DNA of 64,000 bases from Orbaceae bacterium ESL0721 (GCA_029433365.1 JAQTHZ010000001.1:1302001-1366000), one strand, 5' to 3'; counted from the stretch's first letter, positions 36,684 to 46,926 are shown. Numbers and translations are program-made. Notes: a model not told the origin generated them from the sequence alone.

Positions 36684-38345
36684 TTACATTATCAACAACT
36701 CCTTTGCATTTGCTAAAGTATTTTCGGTTATCTTATCACCACCTAAAAGGCGGGCTAACTCATTTAAACGACCTTGCTGATTGAGGAGTTGCATACTGGT
36801 ACTAGTCTGTTTACCTTGCGTCTCCTTACTGACTACATAGTGCTGATGAGCATTACCTGCCACTTGGGGGAGATGCGTCACGGTAATAACTTGGGTCGAC
36901 TCACCAAGCCGGCGCAATAGATTGCCTACTTTAGCTGCGGTTGGTCCACTAATGCCGACATCAATTTCATCAAAAATAAGTGCGGGTGTATCCATTTTCT
37001 GTGCTGTTAATACCTGAATAGCTAACGCAATACGGGAGAGCTCACCACCAGATGCCACTTTTATCAGCGGTTGTAATGTTTGACCCGCATTAGCACTGAC
37101 CAAAAAGGTGAGGCGATCAGCACCATCTTCGCTCAATCTATTTTCATCATACTCAATATCAATAGCAAAAAGGCCATTTGGCATAGAGAGATCTTTTATA
37201 CTCGCTGTAATAGCTTTAGCTAATGTTTTAGTCACAGATAGCCGTTTTTGATGCAGCTTTTCGGCAATTACTAAGGCGAGTTGGTGCTGTTTATCAATCT
37301 CCTCTTTCAGTTGCTCACATTGCTCATCTTGCCCATTTATCTGCTTAAATTCAGCTAATAACTGTTGATGTAAAGTGGGTAACTCCTCAGGCAAGACATG
37401 ATGTTTGCGCGCTAAGGCAATCTGTTTTGATAGTCGCTGTTCAAGCTGCATCACGCGAGCAGGATCTAACTCTAAATTGTCGACATAGTTGCGCAGCTCA
37501 TAACTTGCCTCTTGGATCTGAACTGATGCTTCATCTAACATCTTATATACATCATTTAGCCGTGGCTCTAAATCGACTAACTCACTCAAACTATTTTTAG
37601 CACTATTTAATAGATTACTTACCGTATACTCTTCAGCTTCATCTAATAACAAAATAGCTTGCTGGCTATTGCTGATCAACTGTTCACTATTTGCAAGGCG
37701 CTTATACTCCTCTTCAATCTGCTCATACTCACCCAAAATTGGCGAAAATTCATTAAGCTCTTTAAGTTGATATTGCAGTAGTTCAAGATGAGCTGCACGT
37801 GCCGCTTTTTCGGTTTGATATTGTTGATAACGTTTAGTCGCCTCTCGCCAACTATTATAGGCGCTACTCATTTTAGCGAGTAGAAGTGGCTCATTCATAT
37901 AGTGGTTGACTAAAATCTGTTGATGATCACTACGTAATAGGCGCTGATGTTCATGTTGCCCATGAATCTGAATCAACATCTGACCGATATCTTTAAGTTG
38001 TGAGACGGGGACAGAACGCCCATTAATAAAGGCTTTAGAACGACCATCTTGATTAATGACACGACGCAAAATACACTCATTACCCTCATCGAGTTGATTC
38101 TCTTTTAACCAAATTAATGCGGTTGGCGTATCATCTAATAAAAAACTGGCTGAAACATCTGCCCGCTCAGCACCATGCCGAATAGCAGAAGCATCCGAAC
38201 GGTTGCCTAAACAGAGCCCTAAAGCATCAATCGCAATTGATTTACCTGCACCTGTTTCGCCGGTAATTGCAGTCATTCCAGTGGTAAAATCGACCAGAAG
38301 TTGATCGACAATAGCAAAATTATTGATAGTTAATTGTGTGATCAT
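36684..38345 (-). CDS. recN: DNA repair protein RecN
   Basis: SMC-like ATPase of double-strand-break repair. It has 553 residues. Walker [17 protein letters not shown] near residue 31, long coiled-coil arms in the middle (about residues 160-360), then ABC signature [15 protein letters not shown] and Walker [15 protein letters not shown], and the final [10 protein letters not shown]. No clear LexA box (CTGT-N8-ACAG) was noted just upstream, although recN is a classic SOS gene. Confidence 0.97.
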   Translation of the reverse strand: MITQLTINNFAIVDQLLVDFTTGMTAITGETGAGKSIAIDALGLCLGNRSDASAIRHGAERADVSASFLLDDTPTALIWLKENQLDEGNECILRRVINQDGRSKAFINGRSVPVSQLKDIGQMLIQIHGQHEHQRLLRSDHQQILVNHYMNEPLLLAKMSSAYNSWREATKRYQQYQTEKAARAAHLELLQYQLKELNEFSPILGEYEQIEEEYKRLANSEQLISNSQQAILLLDEAEEYTVSNLLNSAKNSLSELVDLEPRLNDVYKMLDEASVQIQEASYELRNYVDNLELDPARVMQLEQRLSKQIALARKHHVLPEELPTLHQQLLAEFKQINGQDEQCEQLKEEIDKQHQLALVIAEKLHQKRLSVTKTLAKAITASIKDLSMPNGLFAIDIEYDENRLSEDGADRLTFLVSANAGQTLQPLIKVASGGELSRIALAIQVLTAQKMDTPALIFDEIDVGISGPTAAKVGNLLRRLGESTQVITVTHLPQVAGNAHQHYVVSKETQGKQTSTSMQLLNQQGRLNELARLLGGDKITENTLANAKELLIM

Positions 38346-38663
38346 GATGAAATTATCGTCGAGTAAACGGAGCCAACAAGTATAACAGTAAAAATACTGT
38401 AAATAAATACAGTTTATAAAATTTAGGCAATGCTAAACTATTGGGTCATCTCTCTCTTAACTGTAGAATTTTTGTAAAAATGTTTTAGGGTTTAACCTAG
38501 TTTATAGCCCGTTTTCATAGCAAAATAATATAAATTAATAGAGTATGCGATAATGGTCTGACTGTTGTTATAAGACAAAATAATTTATTCAAAAATAGGT
38601 TGTTCTGTTATTATATTTACCAATTAATCTCATTATCTATAAAACAAAACTGTGAACGGTAAT
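38346..38663. other. recN / glycosyltransferase divergent intergenic region
   Basis: No gene. It contains ATGTTTTAGGGTTTAA at 38480-38495, pointing to the plus-strand gene. Otherwise AT-rich; no convincing promoter pair could be fixed. Confidence 0.5.
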
Positions 38664-39743
38664 ATGAAAATTCTGTTTGGGGTACAAGGAACCGGTAATG
38701 GTCATATCAGCCGTTGCCGCACGCTAGCTAAAGCATTAGCCAAAACGGGCGCTGATGTTGACTATATTTTGAGCGGTCGTGATCCCAAAGACTATTTTGA
38801 TATGGCAGCATTTGGTGATTACAAAACGTTTCGCGGTATTAGCTTTGGCACCCTTAACGGCAAAATCAATCTACGTAAAACAATTCAACGTATCCGCGCT
38901 TTTCGCTTAATCAAAGATGTCCATGATCTCGATCTATCAGAGTATGATTGCATTATTAGTGATTTTGAACCGGTCAGTGCTTGGGCTGCCCACAATCAAC
39001 ATCGCAACTGTTTAGGCATTAGTAATCAGGTTGTCAGCCAATATTTAAAACCAAAAGAGTATGGATTAATCGCCAATGTGATTATGAAATATTATGCACC
39101 TGTAACCTGCCCAATTGGTCTGCACTGGTTCCATTTTGGGCATAAATTACTTCCACCAATGATTGATCCCTTAGAGAGTGCAAAGCAGCAAGAGGATAAT
39201 ATTGTCGTCTATCTCCCTTTTGAGTCGTTAGATGAGATAATTTCGCTCCTATCACCTTTTAAAGCGCACCATTTTGACTGCTTCCATCCTGCGATTAAGC
39301 AGGAAGAGGAGCGCGGCAATATCACCTTAAAGCCGCTATCACGTGACAGTTTTACCCAAACATTGACGCGCTGTTCAGGTATCATTGCCAATACTGGATT
39401 TGCACTTATCTCTGAGGCATTGGTTTTGGGTAAAAAGATCTTAACCAAACCGGTAGCGGGGCAGTTTGAGCAGATCTACAATGCCAGTTGCCTTGATCAG
39501 CTCAATATGGCAACAGTGATGGATAATTTAGATGCTGATAAGCTCAAACAGTGGCTAGAGTTACCATCAGTCGATCCTATCATCTATCCTGATGTGGCGA
39601 CCGAACTTGCCAACTGGATCACCGAAGGGCAGACGGAGTCGTTACTCTCATTAAGCAAACGGTTATGGCAGCAGACACACTTTCCGGATCATGTTAATAA
39701 CCGTTTAAAATCATTAGGTTATGTTGTTGACCAGTCAAATTAA
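38664..39743 (+). CDS. Glycosyltransferase-like protein of the MJ1255/VC2487 family
   Basis: The first residues MKILFGVQGTGNGHISRC are the family signature, equivalent to the UDP-sugar-binding GxGNGH loop of GT-B enzymes such as MurG. The C-terminal half has IIANTGFALISEALVLGKKI and KPVAGQFEQIYNA, again MurG-like nucleotide-sugar contacts. No signal peptide or membrane helix. It has 359 residues from the ATG; a GTG lies four codons upstream but would put non-conserved residues in front of the first strand. The substrate is unknown. folA follows after 21 bp and may be cotranscribed. Confidence 0.8.
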   Translation: MKILFGVQGTGNGHISRCRTLAKALAKTGADVDYILSGRDPKDYFDMAAFGDYKTFRGISFGTLNGKINLRKTIQRIRAFRLIKDVHDLDLSEYDCIISDFEPVSAWAAHNQHRNCLGISNQVVSQYLKPKEYGLIANVIMKYYAPVTCPIGLHWFHFGHKLLPPMIDPLESAKQQEDNIVVYLPFESLDEIISLLSPFKAHHFDCFHPAIKQEEERGNITLKPLSRDSFTQTLTRCSGIIANTGFALISEALVLGKKILTKPVAGQFEQIYNASCLDQLNMATVMDNLDADKLKQWLELPSVDPIIYPDVATELANWITEGQTESLLSLSKRLWQQTHFPDHVNNRLKSLGYVVDQSN

Positions 39744-39764
39744 TTTGTTATTTAAGGTATATCG

Positions 39765-40292
39765 ATGACTCTCTCTATAATAGTTGCAATGGCGCACAAT
39801 CGTGTTATTGGTCTTCAAGGTCAGATGCCATGGTATCTACCCGCTGATTTAGCGTGGTTTAAGCGTAATACCGTTAATAAACCGGTTATTATGGGGCGTA
39901 AAACCTTTGAATCCATTGGCAGACCGCTACCAAATCGAGAGAATATCGTTATTAGTCGGAATGTTGAACAGTTTCAAAATAGAGATCAGTTACAAAATAG
40001 TGATCGGTTGCAAAATAGTACAACTCTTATCTGGGTAGATTCCCTTGATAAAGCGATAGCAATAACCAAACACCATGCGGAAGCTTTTATTATCGGTGGT
40101 GGCAACATCTATCAACAGGCAATGCCTTTAGTTGATCGACTCTATCTAACTCATATTGATGCAGAGTTACAAGGTGACACCTATTTCCCTGAATATCACC
40201 CTGAAAAATGGCAGTTAACCTACCAAGAAGATCATCAAGCAGACGAGAAAAATCCCTATCCCTACCGCTTTGAGATCTTAGATAAAATTTAA
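39765..40292 (+). CDS. folA: Dihydrofolate reductase with a tandem-repeat insertion
   Basis: Reduces dihydrofolate to tetrahydrofolate. Conserved parts: GLQGQMPWYLPADLAWFKRN with the catalytic Asp in the PADLAWF segment, VIMGRKTFESIGRPLPNREN, AFIIGGGNIYQQ and YLTHIDAELQGDTYFPEY. It has 175 residues instead of about 159. The extra length lies after IVISRN, at about residues 66-86, where E. coli has the short SSQPGTDDRV loop. There the sequence repeats a hexapeptide: QFQNRD, QLQNSD, RLQNST. The insertion is in frame and the rest of the enzyme is intact, so it is probably functional. Confidence 0.96.
   Translation: MTLSIIVAMAHNRVIGLQGQMPWYLPADLAWFKRNTVNKPVIMGRKTFESIGRPLPNRENIVISRNVEQFQNRDQLQNSDRLQNSTTLIWVDSLDKAIAITKHHAEAFIIGGGNIYQQAMPLVDRLYLTHIDAELQGDTYFPEYHPEKWQLTYQEDHQADEKNPYPYRFEILDKI
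39969..40022 (+). repeat. Three 18-bp tandem repeats inside folA
   Basis: CAGTTTCAAAATAGAGAT, CAGTTACAAAATAGTGAT and CGGTTGCAAAATAGTACA follow head to tail. The period is a multiple of three, so the frame is kept. Confidence 0.92.
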
Positions 40293-40349
40293 ATAAGAGT
40301 TAAAAAAGTTAAAAAGAGTTTTAATAGAGGTTAGAAAGGAGTTGCTCTC

Positions 40350-42581
40350 TCAACCCGAAAAACGTTTAGCCTCAATCACATTAGGTATCTGTTTAAGCTT
40401 ATTTATCACTCGTGTTAATGAATCCTGATCAAAAATCTCCATATCCATATCAATTGTAGCAATCTGCTGCTTAGTATCGCTTGAAAGATTAAGGACACTC
40501 ACCTTCTCATTAGCAACAACAGTAATAATATCGCGCAACAGACCATTATGCTCATTGGCGATAATACGCAACACCATCGTATAACTATTTTGCCGATCTG
40601 CACTCCACTCTGCTTCAACAATTCGTTCAGGCGCATGGTTACGTAACTCCTGTAACTGCTCACAACTGGCACAGTGAATCGAGATTCCTCGACCTATCGT
40701 AATAAAACCGACAATTTGATCACCCGGAATTGGTCGACAGCAGTTTGCCAACGTATGCATCAAATTGCCCACCCCTTCGATAATGATCTCACCCTGTTTT
40801 TTACCGCTATGTTTAGTCTGTGAGTGGGATTTAATCTGTTTTAATGCTGCCTCATCTTCCTCTTTGGCAGTTGGTTTATTAAACTGCGCATTGATAAAGT
40901 TAACCAGTTGATTGATACGCACATCACCTGCACCAATAGAGGCTAACACCTCATCAAACGAGTGAGCGTTATATTTTGCGATAAGAAGATCATCAACATC
41001 TCTGAAACTGAGATTTAAAGGCGCAAGCTCCTCTTCTAAAATCTGTTTACCTGCTGCAATATTTTTATCCCGATCTTGCTTCTTAAACCACGCCCAAATT
41101 TTGGTACGGGCGCGACTACTATTTACAAATCCGGTATTTGGATTGAGCCAATCTCGGCTAGGATTAGGCTCTTTCTGGGTAATGATTTCGACCTGATCGC
41201 CCATCTTTAAAACATAGGTAAATGGCACAATACGCCCACCTATTTTGGCGCCGATACAGCGATGCCCAATATCACTATGAATTTGGTAAGCAAAATCTAA
41301 TGGCGTTGATCCCGCAGGGAGATCCACAACATCGCCTTTCGGGGTAAAGACATAGACGCGATCATCAAAAATCTGACTACGCACCGCCTCTTGGATCTCG
41401 CCACTCTCTGACATCTCTTGCTGCCAAGTCAACAACTTACGTAACCAAGAGATACGCTGATCATAGGCTGTCATCTTATCGGTGCTACCCTCTTTATATT
41501 TCCAGTGGGCAGCGATACCTAACTCCGCGTCATTGTGCATCTGCTCGGTACGTATCTGAATCTCAATAATCTTATTTTCAGGGCCATAAACCACAGTATG
41601 GATCGATTGATACCCATTTGTTTTAGGGTTAGCAACATAATCATCAAACTCTTTGGCAATATGTGGATAACTGCTATGAACCACGCCTAACGCATTATAA
41701 CAGTCGGCAATCTCCTTACAGATAATACGTACCGCACGGATATCGTAAAGCTGCTCAAAGGTGATATGCTTACGCTCCATCTTGCGCCAGATACTATAGA
41801 TATGTTTCGGTCGACCATAGACATTGGCATGGATATGATCACGATCCATCATCATCTGAAGATTTTTAACAAAATTATTGATATAAAGCTCGCGAGTTAA
41901 CCGCTTTTCATGCAGTTTATTGGCAATAAATCGATAGTCATCAGGGTGGAGATAACGGAAGCAGAAATCCTCTAACTCCCACTTTAATTGACCGATTCCT
42001 AAACGGTTGGCAAGTGGGGCATAGATATTAAAACACTCTTGCGCAGCTAATACCTGCTCCTCTTTTGGCGCCGTCATTAAACTACGTAGATAGGTGATCC
42101 GCTCGGCAAGTTTTATCACAACACTACGAAAGTCATTCACCATCGCAAGTAGCATACGGCGAATACTATCAATCTGCTCTGAGGTGGCATTACCATTACG
42201 AATAGCGCGCAGTTGGCGGATCTCTTTCATCCGTACAATACTTGAGACTAAGTGGATAATTTCGCGATCAAAATTCTCTTGAATATCTTCACGACGAATA
42301 ATTTTGACATCTAAAAATGGGAAGAGCAGCGCAGCTGATAGACTATCGATATCCATATTCAGCGTTGAGAGAATTTCAACCATCTCTACCGCATTCTCAA
42401 AACAGCGGAACTGTTCCGGTGCACCGGCACTATTTTCGAAACAGAAATCCCACATATGTTTGAATTTTTGAGAGGTTGCAGGATTGGTTAACTGTAGCTC
42501 CTGTTTTATCCACTGATCTACATCAAACTGTTTAAAAGAGTAAGGCTCTTCGTACTGATGTGCACCTCTTATTGATACCAT
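40350..42581 (-). CDS. relA: (p)ppGpp synthetase RelA
   Basis: Ribosome-bound stringent-response synthetase. It has 743 residues (E. coli 744). The N-terminal hydrolase domain lacks the HDxxED metal motif, as expected for synthetase-only RelA. The synthetase domain has YGRPKHIYSIWRKM, YDIRAVRI and the substrate motif NPKTNGYQSIHTVV, EIQIRTEQMHNDAELGIAAHW. TGS (VYVFTPKGDVVDLPAGSTPL), the zinc finger with C-x-C residues (NCCRPIPGDQIVGF, HCASCEQL) and a C-terminal ACT domain follow. It lies next to rlmD, as in E. coli. It connects with the GCGC discriminator of the rrn P1 promoter here. Confidence 0.98.
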   Translation of the reverse strand: MVSIRGAHQYEEPYSFKQFDVDQWIKQELQLTNPATSQKFKHMWDFCFENSAGAPEQFRCFENAVEMVEILSTLNMDIDSLSAALLFPFLDVKIIRREDIQENFDREIIHLVSSIVRMKEIRQLRAIRNGNATSEQIDSIRRMLLAMVNDFRSVVIKLAERITYLRSLMTAPKEEQVLAAQECFNIYAPLANRLGIGQLKWELEDFCFRYLHPDDYRFIANKLHEKRLTRELYINNFVKNLQMMMDRDHIHANVYGRPKHIYSIWRKMERKHITFEQLYDIRAVRIICKEIADCYNALGVVHSSYPHIAKEFDDYVANPKTNGYQSIHTVVYGPENKIIEIQIRTEQMHNDAELGIAAHWKYKEGSTDKMTAYDQRISWLRKLLTWQQEMSESGEIQEAVRSQIFDDRVYVFTPKGDVVDLPAGSTPLDFAYQIHSDIGHRCIGAKIGGRIVPFTYVLKMGDQVEIITQKEPNPSRDWLNPNTGFVNSSRARTKIWAWFKKQDRDKNIAAGKQILEEELAPLNLSFRDVDDLLIAKYNAHSFDEVLASIGAGDVRINQLVNFINAQFNKPTAKEEDEAALKQIKSHSQTKHSGKKQGEIIIEGVGNLMHTLANCCRPIPGDQIVGFITIGRGISIHCASCEQLQELRNHAPERIVEAEWSADRQNSYTMVLRIIANEHNGLLRDIITVVANEKVSVLNLSSDTKQQIATIDMDMEIFDQDSLTRVINKLKQIPNVIEAKRFSG

Positions 42582-42601
42582 AATATAACGATCCTAACCT
42601 A

Positions 42602-44020
42602 TTATTTTATAAATAGTAACATCGACTCTACATGTTTAGTTTGTGGAAACATATCTAAAATTGCCATACGGGCAATCTTATAACCAGCATCTACTAATAG
42701 TTTGCTATCACGCGCTAAGGTTGCTGGATTACATGAGATATAGACGATTCGCGTTGGCTGATAAGCTACAATTGTGGCTATCGCATTATAGGCACCAGCA
42801 CGTGCTGGATCTAATAACACCTTATCAAAACCGCCGCTACCATATCTATCACGACTATCTCTATTACAACCATCCCCACATTTTGCACCCTTTATATCAT
42901 GAGATGATATATCACGACAAGCAGCATTATACCAAGTTGCAATTTGCTGTTGATCATCTAAATTACAGGTAATAAATGAGGTAGAAGCGATAAGATTCTC
43001 CCTATTAACTAACGCATTAACTTTGGCTTTTTCAACCAGAGTCGCAACCCCCTCAACGCCGACCACTGTTTTACAAGTTGTCGCTAGCGGCAGCGAAAAG
43101 TTCCCCATACCGCAGAAGAGATCCAACACATTATCGGTTGATTTTAGATCTAACCATTCAACTGCTGCTGTAACCATCTTCTGATTGATATTACGATTAA
43201 CCTGAATAAAATCGAGTGGGCTAAAACTCAATTTAAGCTGATTAAGTAGATAGAAGTGGTCAGTTTGACCAAACAGTGGCATAAGCTGCTCACCATGGAG
43301 ATAGAACGAGGTATTAAACTGTTTAGCAAATGCAGTTAAGTGCGTTTTATCCTGCTCGGTCAGCGGTAAAGTGTGACGTAACACAACTAACGTGCCACTC
43401 TCGGTCGCAATTAACTCAATATGACCTAAAGCTTTTTTTTGTGAGATCTGCTGTAGTGTCTCATACAGCGGTAACAGTAACGACTCCAACTCAGGGACTA
43501 AAACAGGGCACATTTTAATGGTCACAATCTGCTTCGAATCTGCCTTACGAAAGCCAAACTGTAAATTATTGTTCACCCAATTGATCGATAACCTAGCGCG
43601 GCGGCGGTAGTGGTAAGGTGAACTAGCCATAATCTCCGGCTCATCTGCCATAATCTCGGCGAGATCAGCACCGCTCTCTTTTTTAAGCAGATTCAGTAAT
43701 GCATGGTACTTAGCTTGATGTTGCAGTGGCTGTGATACATGTTGCATCTCACAGCCACCACAAATTTTATAGTGGCGACACTTTGGCTCCACCCGATCTA
43801 AGCTCTGATTATGGTAGCGGATCACCTCTGCTTTAGCATAACTCTTCTTCTCTTCAATATACCGAATATCAACTGTTTCAGTTGGCAGAGCAGCTTTGAC
43901 AAAAATTGTCTTACCTTTATAGTTGGCAACGCCTTGCCCAAAAGTATCGAGTGACGCTACTGTAACGGTAACTTTTTTTGGGGTGAACGATTTTTTAGGC
44001 GGAGTATAAAAATTTACCAT
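42602..44020 (-). CDS. rlmD: 23S rRNA (uracil(1939)-C(5))-methyltransferase RlmD
   Basis: SAM-dependent methyltransferase with an N-terminal TRAM domain (VTVASLDTFGQGVANYKGKT) and a 4Fe-4S cluster (CRHYKICGGCEMQH plus KMCPVL). The catalytic domain has VLDLFCGMGNFSLPLA, DKVLLDPARAG and VYISCNPATLARD with the nucleophilic Cys. It has 472 residues against 433 in E. coli. Much of the excess is a roughly 27-residue Cys/Asp/Arg-rich insertion (CRDISSHDIKGAKCGDGC...) just before FDKVLLDPARAG. Motifs on both sides remain intact. Confidence 0.97.
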   Translation of the reverse strand: MVNFYTPPKKSFTPKKVTVTVASLDTFGQGVANYKGKTIFVKAALPTETVDIRYIEEKKSYAKAEVIRYHNQSLDRVEPKCRHYKICGGCEMQHVSQPLQHQAKYHALLNLLKKESGADLAEIMADEPEIMASSPYHYRRRARLSINWVNNNLQFGFRKADSKQIVTIKMCPVLVPELESLLLPLYETLQQISQKKALGHIELIATESGTLVVLRHTLPLTEQDKTHLTAFAKQFNTSFYLHGEQLMPLFGQTDHFYLLNQLKLSFSPLDFIQVNRNINQKMVTAAVEWLDLKSTDNVLDLFCGMGNFSLPLATTCKTVVGVEGVATLVEKAKVNALVNRENLIASTSFITCNLDDQQQIATWYNAACRDISSHDIKGAKCGDGCNRDSRDRYGSGGFDKVLLDPARAGAYNAIATIVAYQPTRIVYISCNPATLARDSKLLVDAGYKIARMAILDMFPQTKHVESMLLFIK

Positions 44021-44112
44021 ATCTTCTGCACACTAATGTTGTATTAAACTCTTTTTATATTAAATTCTTATCGTATTAAATTCTTATCATTGATTGGATT
44101 GCAACACGCTAT

Positions 44113-44625
44113 TTAACTGCTCTTTTTAACAGCTCTTTTTAACAGCGCAGCCGCAACCTGTTTAGGAACAAGATTGGCAACGCAACCGCCATGATAAGCA
44201 ATATCTTTGACAATCGTTGAAGAGATAGCGCCCATTGCAATCGAAGGCATTAAAAAGAGGGTATCTAAATCAGCTTTTAAGGTGCGATTAATTTCGGCAA
44301 GTTGCTTCTCATACTCAAAATCATAAGTGGTACGAACACCGCGCACAATCACAGTAGCATGATGTCTCTCGGCGAGATCAACCAATAAATTATCATATCC
44401 AACCACTTCAATATTTGGCAGATGAGTAGTCGCAGATTGTATAAAATCAATTCGCTCACTTAAGGAAAAAAGCGGTTTTTTAGCTGGATTATCGGCAACA
44501 GCAACAACTAAATGGGGGAAGAGTAACGCGGAGCGGTTGATTAAATCGATATGCCCATTGGTAATAGGGTCAAACGTCCCGGGGAAAATGGCAGTTAACT
44601 GGTCTAATTGATTCGGCTTAACCAT
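44113..44625 (-). CDS. coaD: Phosphopantetheine adenylyltransferase
   Basis: Fourth step of CoA synthesis (ATP + 4'-phosphopantetheine). HxGH nucleotidyltransferase: AIFPGTFDPITNGHIDLINR, then KPLFSLSERI, VIVRGVRTTYDFEYE and the ISSTIVKDIAYHGG motif. About 170 residues. The ATG is listed; a TTG three codons upstream, closer to AAGGG, is an alternative. The last codons lie in a 13-bp direct repeat (TGTTAAAAAGAGC twice on the minus strand), giving the C-terminal LLKRAVKKSS. Confidence 0.97.
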   Translation of the reverse strand: MVKPNQLDQLTAIFPGTFDPITNGHIDLINRSALLFPHLVVAVADNPAKKPLFSLSERIDFIQSATTHLPNIEVVGYDNLLVDLAERHHATVIVRGVRTTYDFEYEKQLAEINRTLKADLDTLFLMPSIAMGAISSTIVKDIAYHGGCVANLVPKQVAAALLKRAVKKSS

Positions 44626-44992
44626 GATATTCAAACGCCCTTGATCTACTTTAACGGCACATCATACCTAATTTTAAACGATATTGTTAGCACGGGGTGA
44701 TGTTTAGCGCTAAATTTTTAGGGGAGGGATAGGCGATAAGGTAAATAATAACCTTAAAAACTCAACAACCAAGTAACCTATTACACTTTGCAAGTTGCAT
44801 TAAAATTAAAAATAATCATACTATCGCCATAGATCTGCGTTTTTAAATCATATATATTCTGTTTTTGCAGATGTTTTGTATAACTGTTTTTTAATAACAG
44901 TTTTAATAACAGTTTTAATAACATTTTTAAACAACAGTTTTAAACAACAGTTATAAAAATGTTTTAGGGTTAACATATATTTAGGTAAAGTG
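44626..44992. other. coaD / ung intergenic region with minisatellite and motif
   Basis: Gene-free. From about 44886 to 44953 five imperfect 12-14 bp units built on TTTTAATAACAG follow each other. Directly after them, ATGTTTTAGGGTTAA (44959-44973) ends 19 bp before the ung ATG. Confidence 0.6.
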
Positions 44993-45682
44993 ATGAGCGA
45001 AAAATTGACATGGCATGATGTAATTGGTGCCGAAAAAGAGCAGGCATATTTTCAACAAGCGATGCAATTTGTAGCAGCAGAGCGCGCAGCTGGTAAAACT
45101 ATCTACCCACCCGCCCACGATATATTTAATGCCTTTCGCTTTACCCCATTTGATCAGATCAAAGTGGTGATTTTAGGGCAAGATCCCTACCATGGACCCA
45201 ACCAAGCGCATGGGCTATCATTTTCTGTCTTACCAGGTATTAAACCCCCTCCCTCACTACTCAATATCTATAAAGAGTTATCCACCGACATTAACGGTTT
45301 TACGATCCCAAACCATGGCTATTTAGCATCATGGGCGGAGCAGGGGGTGCTGCTACTCAATACCGTGCTCACGGTCGAAGCAGGGCAGGCACACTCACAT
45401 GCCAAAATCGGGTGGGAGATCTTTACCGACCATGTTATCGCCGCCATAAATGAGCAGCTACAAGGTGTGGTCTTTCTCTTATGGGGATCACCAGCGCAAA
45501 AAAAAGGTCAATTTATTAATCGCCAAAAACATCACGTATTGACCGCCGTACACCCCTCACCCCTCTCTGCTCACCGTGGATTTTTTGGATGTAGACATTT
45601 TTCAAAAGCGAATCAGCTTATCGAAGCACAGGGTAAAACCGCAATTAATTGGCAACCAATCTTACCTAATAATCTTAAGTAA
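44993..45682 (+). CDS. ung: Uracil-DNA glycosylase (family 1)
   Basis: Removes uracil from DNA in base-excision repair. It has 229 residues. Motifs: [20 protein letters not shown] (water-activating Asp and Tyr pocket), [31 protein letters not shown] and the catalytic [14 protein letters not shown]. The ATG is preferred to the GTG one codon upstream because of spacing to AGGTAAAG. The next genes belong to an accessory sugar cluster; a hairpin with long arms (GCAGATAAAAA/TTTTTATCTGC) 14 bp after the stop may end transcription. Confidence 0.98.
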   Translation: MSEKLTWHDVIGAEKEQAYFQQAMQFVAAERAAGKTIYPPAHDIFNAFRFTPFDQIKVVILGQDPYHGPNQAHGLSFSVLPGIKPPPSLLNIYKELSTDINGFTIPNHGYLASWAEQGVLLLNTVLTVEAGQAHSHAKIGWEIFTDHVIAAINEQLQGVVFLLWGSPAQKKGQFINRQKHHVLTAVHPSPLSAHRGFFGCRHFSKANQLIEAQGKTAINWQPILPNNLK

Positions 45683-45827
45683 CTCTTAGCGAAAAGCAGA
45701 TAAAAACATTGTCTATACCTCTTTTTTATCTGCCACCTCCCACCGCTAAAATCCAAAATATTCGGACTTTTTAATCACAATAATAAAAATAATTACGGTT
45801 AACACCATTTTTTTAAAAGTGTGATCT

Positions 45828-45901
45828 CGGTAATAGATGTGTTTTTCTAAATAAAATATAATTAAATCACGCCTATTACCTACTGTGATATGCCCAAGTT
45901 A
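45828..45901. promoter_or_regulatory. Inverted-repeat operator candidate upstream of the dehydrogenase-PTS cluster
   Basis: GGTAATAGATGTG (from 45828) and, inverted, CACGCCTATTACC (to 45879) form two 13-bp arms with two mismatches, 26 bp apart. TACTGTGATATGCCC next to it is only a CRP half-site. ATGCCCAAGTTAA at 45889-45901 recurs exactly at 48006-48018, before EIID. The regulator is unknown. Confidence 0.4.
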
Positions 45902-45948
45902 AGTTGAATTGCATTAGGTAAATTCTTGATCTTAATAAGGTAAACATC

Positions 45949-46926
45949 ATGAACCATTACAAAATAGCAGTTGTTAACTCAAGTAGTTTTGGTAAATATT
46001 TCCCTTCGCAGTTAGATCGACTAAAAGCGGTTGGCGAAGTTAATTTTTTCACCTTTGATAATAATATAGAAGGTAAAGATCTCGCCGAAGCGTTACAGGG
46101 ATTCAATATTATTATCGCCAGTGTTAGACCCTTTTTTACTAAATCCTTTTTTGATCATAAAGATGAACTCCTCCTCCTCTCCCGCCATGGTATCGGTTAT
46201 AACAATGTTGATCTTGCCGCTGCAAAAGCACATGGCACAGCTGTAACCATCGTACCGCCGCTAGTTGAGCGCGATGCCGTTGCCGAAAATGCGGTAACCA
46301 ATTTACTTGCACTAATAAGGCGAACCGCCGATTCACAAGCAGCAGTGAAAAATAACGACTGGGCAAAAAGAGCTGCTTTTTTAGGAATTAACATTACCGG
46401 CAAAACAGTGGGTGTGATTGGCTGTGGCAACATTGGTAGTCGCGTTGCTGAGATCTTAAAATTGGGTTTCAATACTAGACTGCTCGTTGTTGATCCCAAT
46501 ATTGATCACAAGTGGGCTGATAAAGTGGGGGCAGAGGTGGTTGATCTCGATCACCTATTAGCCCATGCCGATATCATCTCGCTCAACGCCTCATTAAATG
46601 AGACCAGTCGCAATCTATTAGGTGATCGTGAGTTCGCATTAATGAAACATGGCGTCTACATCACCAATACCGCGCGCGCAGAGCTCATAGTGCAAGAGGC
46701 ACTATTAAAGGCATTAGATAACGGCACGGTTGCCGGTTACGCGACCGATGTAATGTACAGCGAACCCACCTTTAACGATCACCCATTTGTCCAGCATAGT
46801 AAGGTACTAGTCACCCCTCACACCTCAGCCTATACCATTGAATGTCTAGAAGGTATGGGGGAGAAGTGCGTAAGTGATGTCGAAAATATAGCAGCTAATA
46901 GGCCGTTAAAAAATGTTGTTTCATAA
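45949..46926 (+). CDS. D-isomer-specific 2-hydroxyacid dehydrogenase
   Basis: NAD-dependent dehydrogenase family (FDH/LDH/PGDH fold), 325 residues. The nucleotide-binding motif is VGVIGCGNIGSRVAEI near residue 155. Catalytic residues are in place: Arg in TNTARAELIVQEAL, the acidic residue in ATDVMYSEP, and the His in VTPHTSAYT. The substrate cannot be told from sequence. It stands 198 bp before a mannose-family PTS operon, so it may act on a sugar acid or on a product of the imported sugar; this is inference from position only. Confidence 0.9.
   Translation: MNHYKIAVVNSSSFGKYFPSQLDRLKAVGEVNFFTFDNNIEGKDLAEALQGFNIIIASVRPFFTKSFFDHKDELLLLSRHGIGYNNVDLAAAKAHGTAVTIVPPLVERDAVAENAVTNLLALIRRTADSQAAVKNNDWAKRAAFLGINITGKTVGVIGCGNIGSRVAEILKLGFNTRLLVVDPNIDHKWADKVGAEVVDLDHLLAHADIISLNASLNETSRNLLGDREFALMKHGVYITNTARAELIVQEALLKALDNGTVAGYATDVMYSEPTFNDHPFVQHSKVLVTPHTSAYTIECLEGMGEKCVSDVENIAANRPLKNVVS

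Noticed and set aside
41619-41630. TGTTTTAGGGTT inside relA as a further copy of the intergenic motif
   Set aside because: On the coding strand it is AACCCTAAAACA, encoding the start of the conserved NPKTNGYQSIH motif of RelA, so protein conservation explains it.
45821-45850. CRP site at TGTGATCTCGGTAATAG before the dehydrogenase
   Set aside because: Only the left half matches; the right half lacks TCACA.
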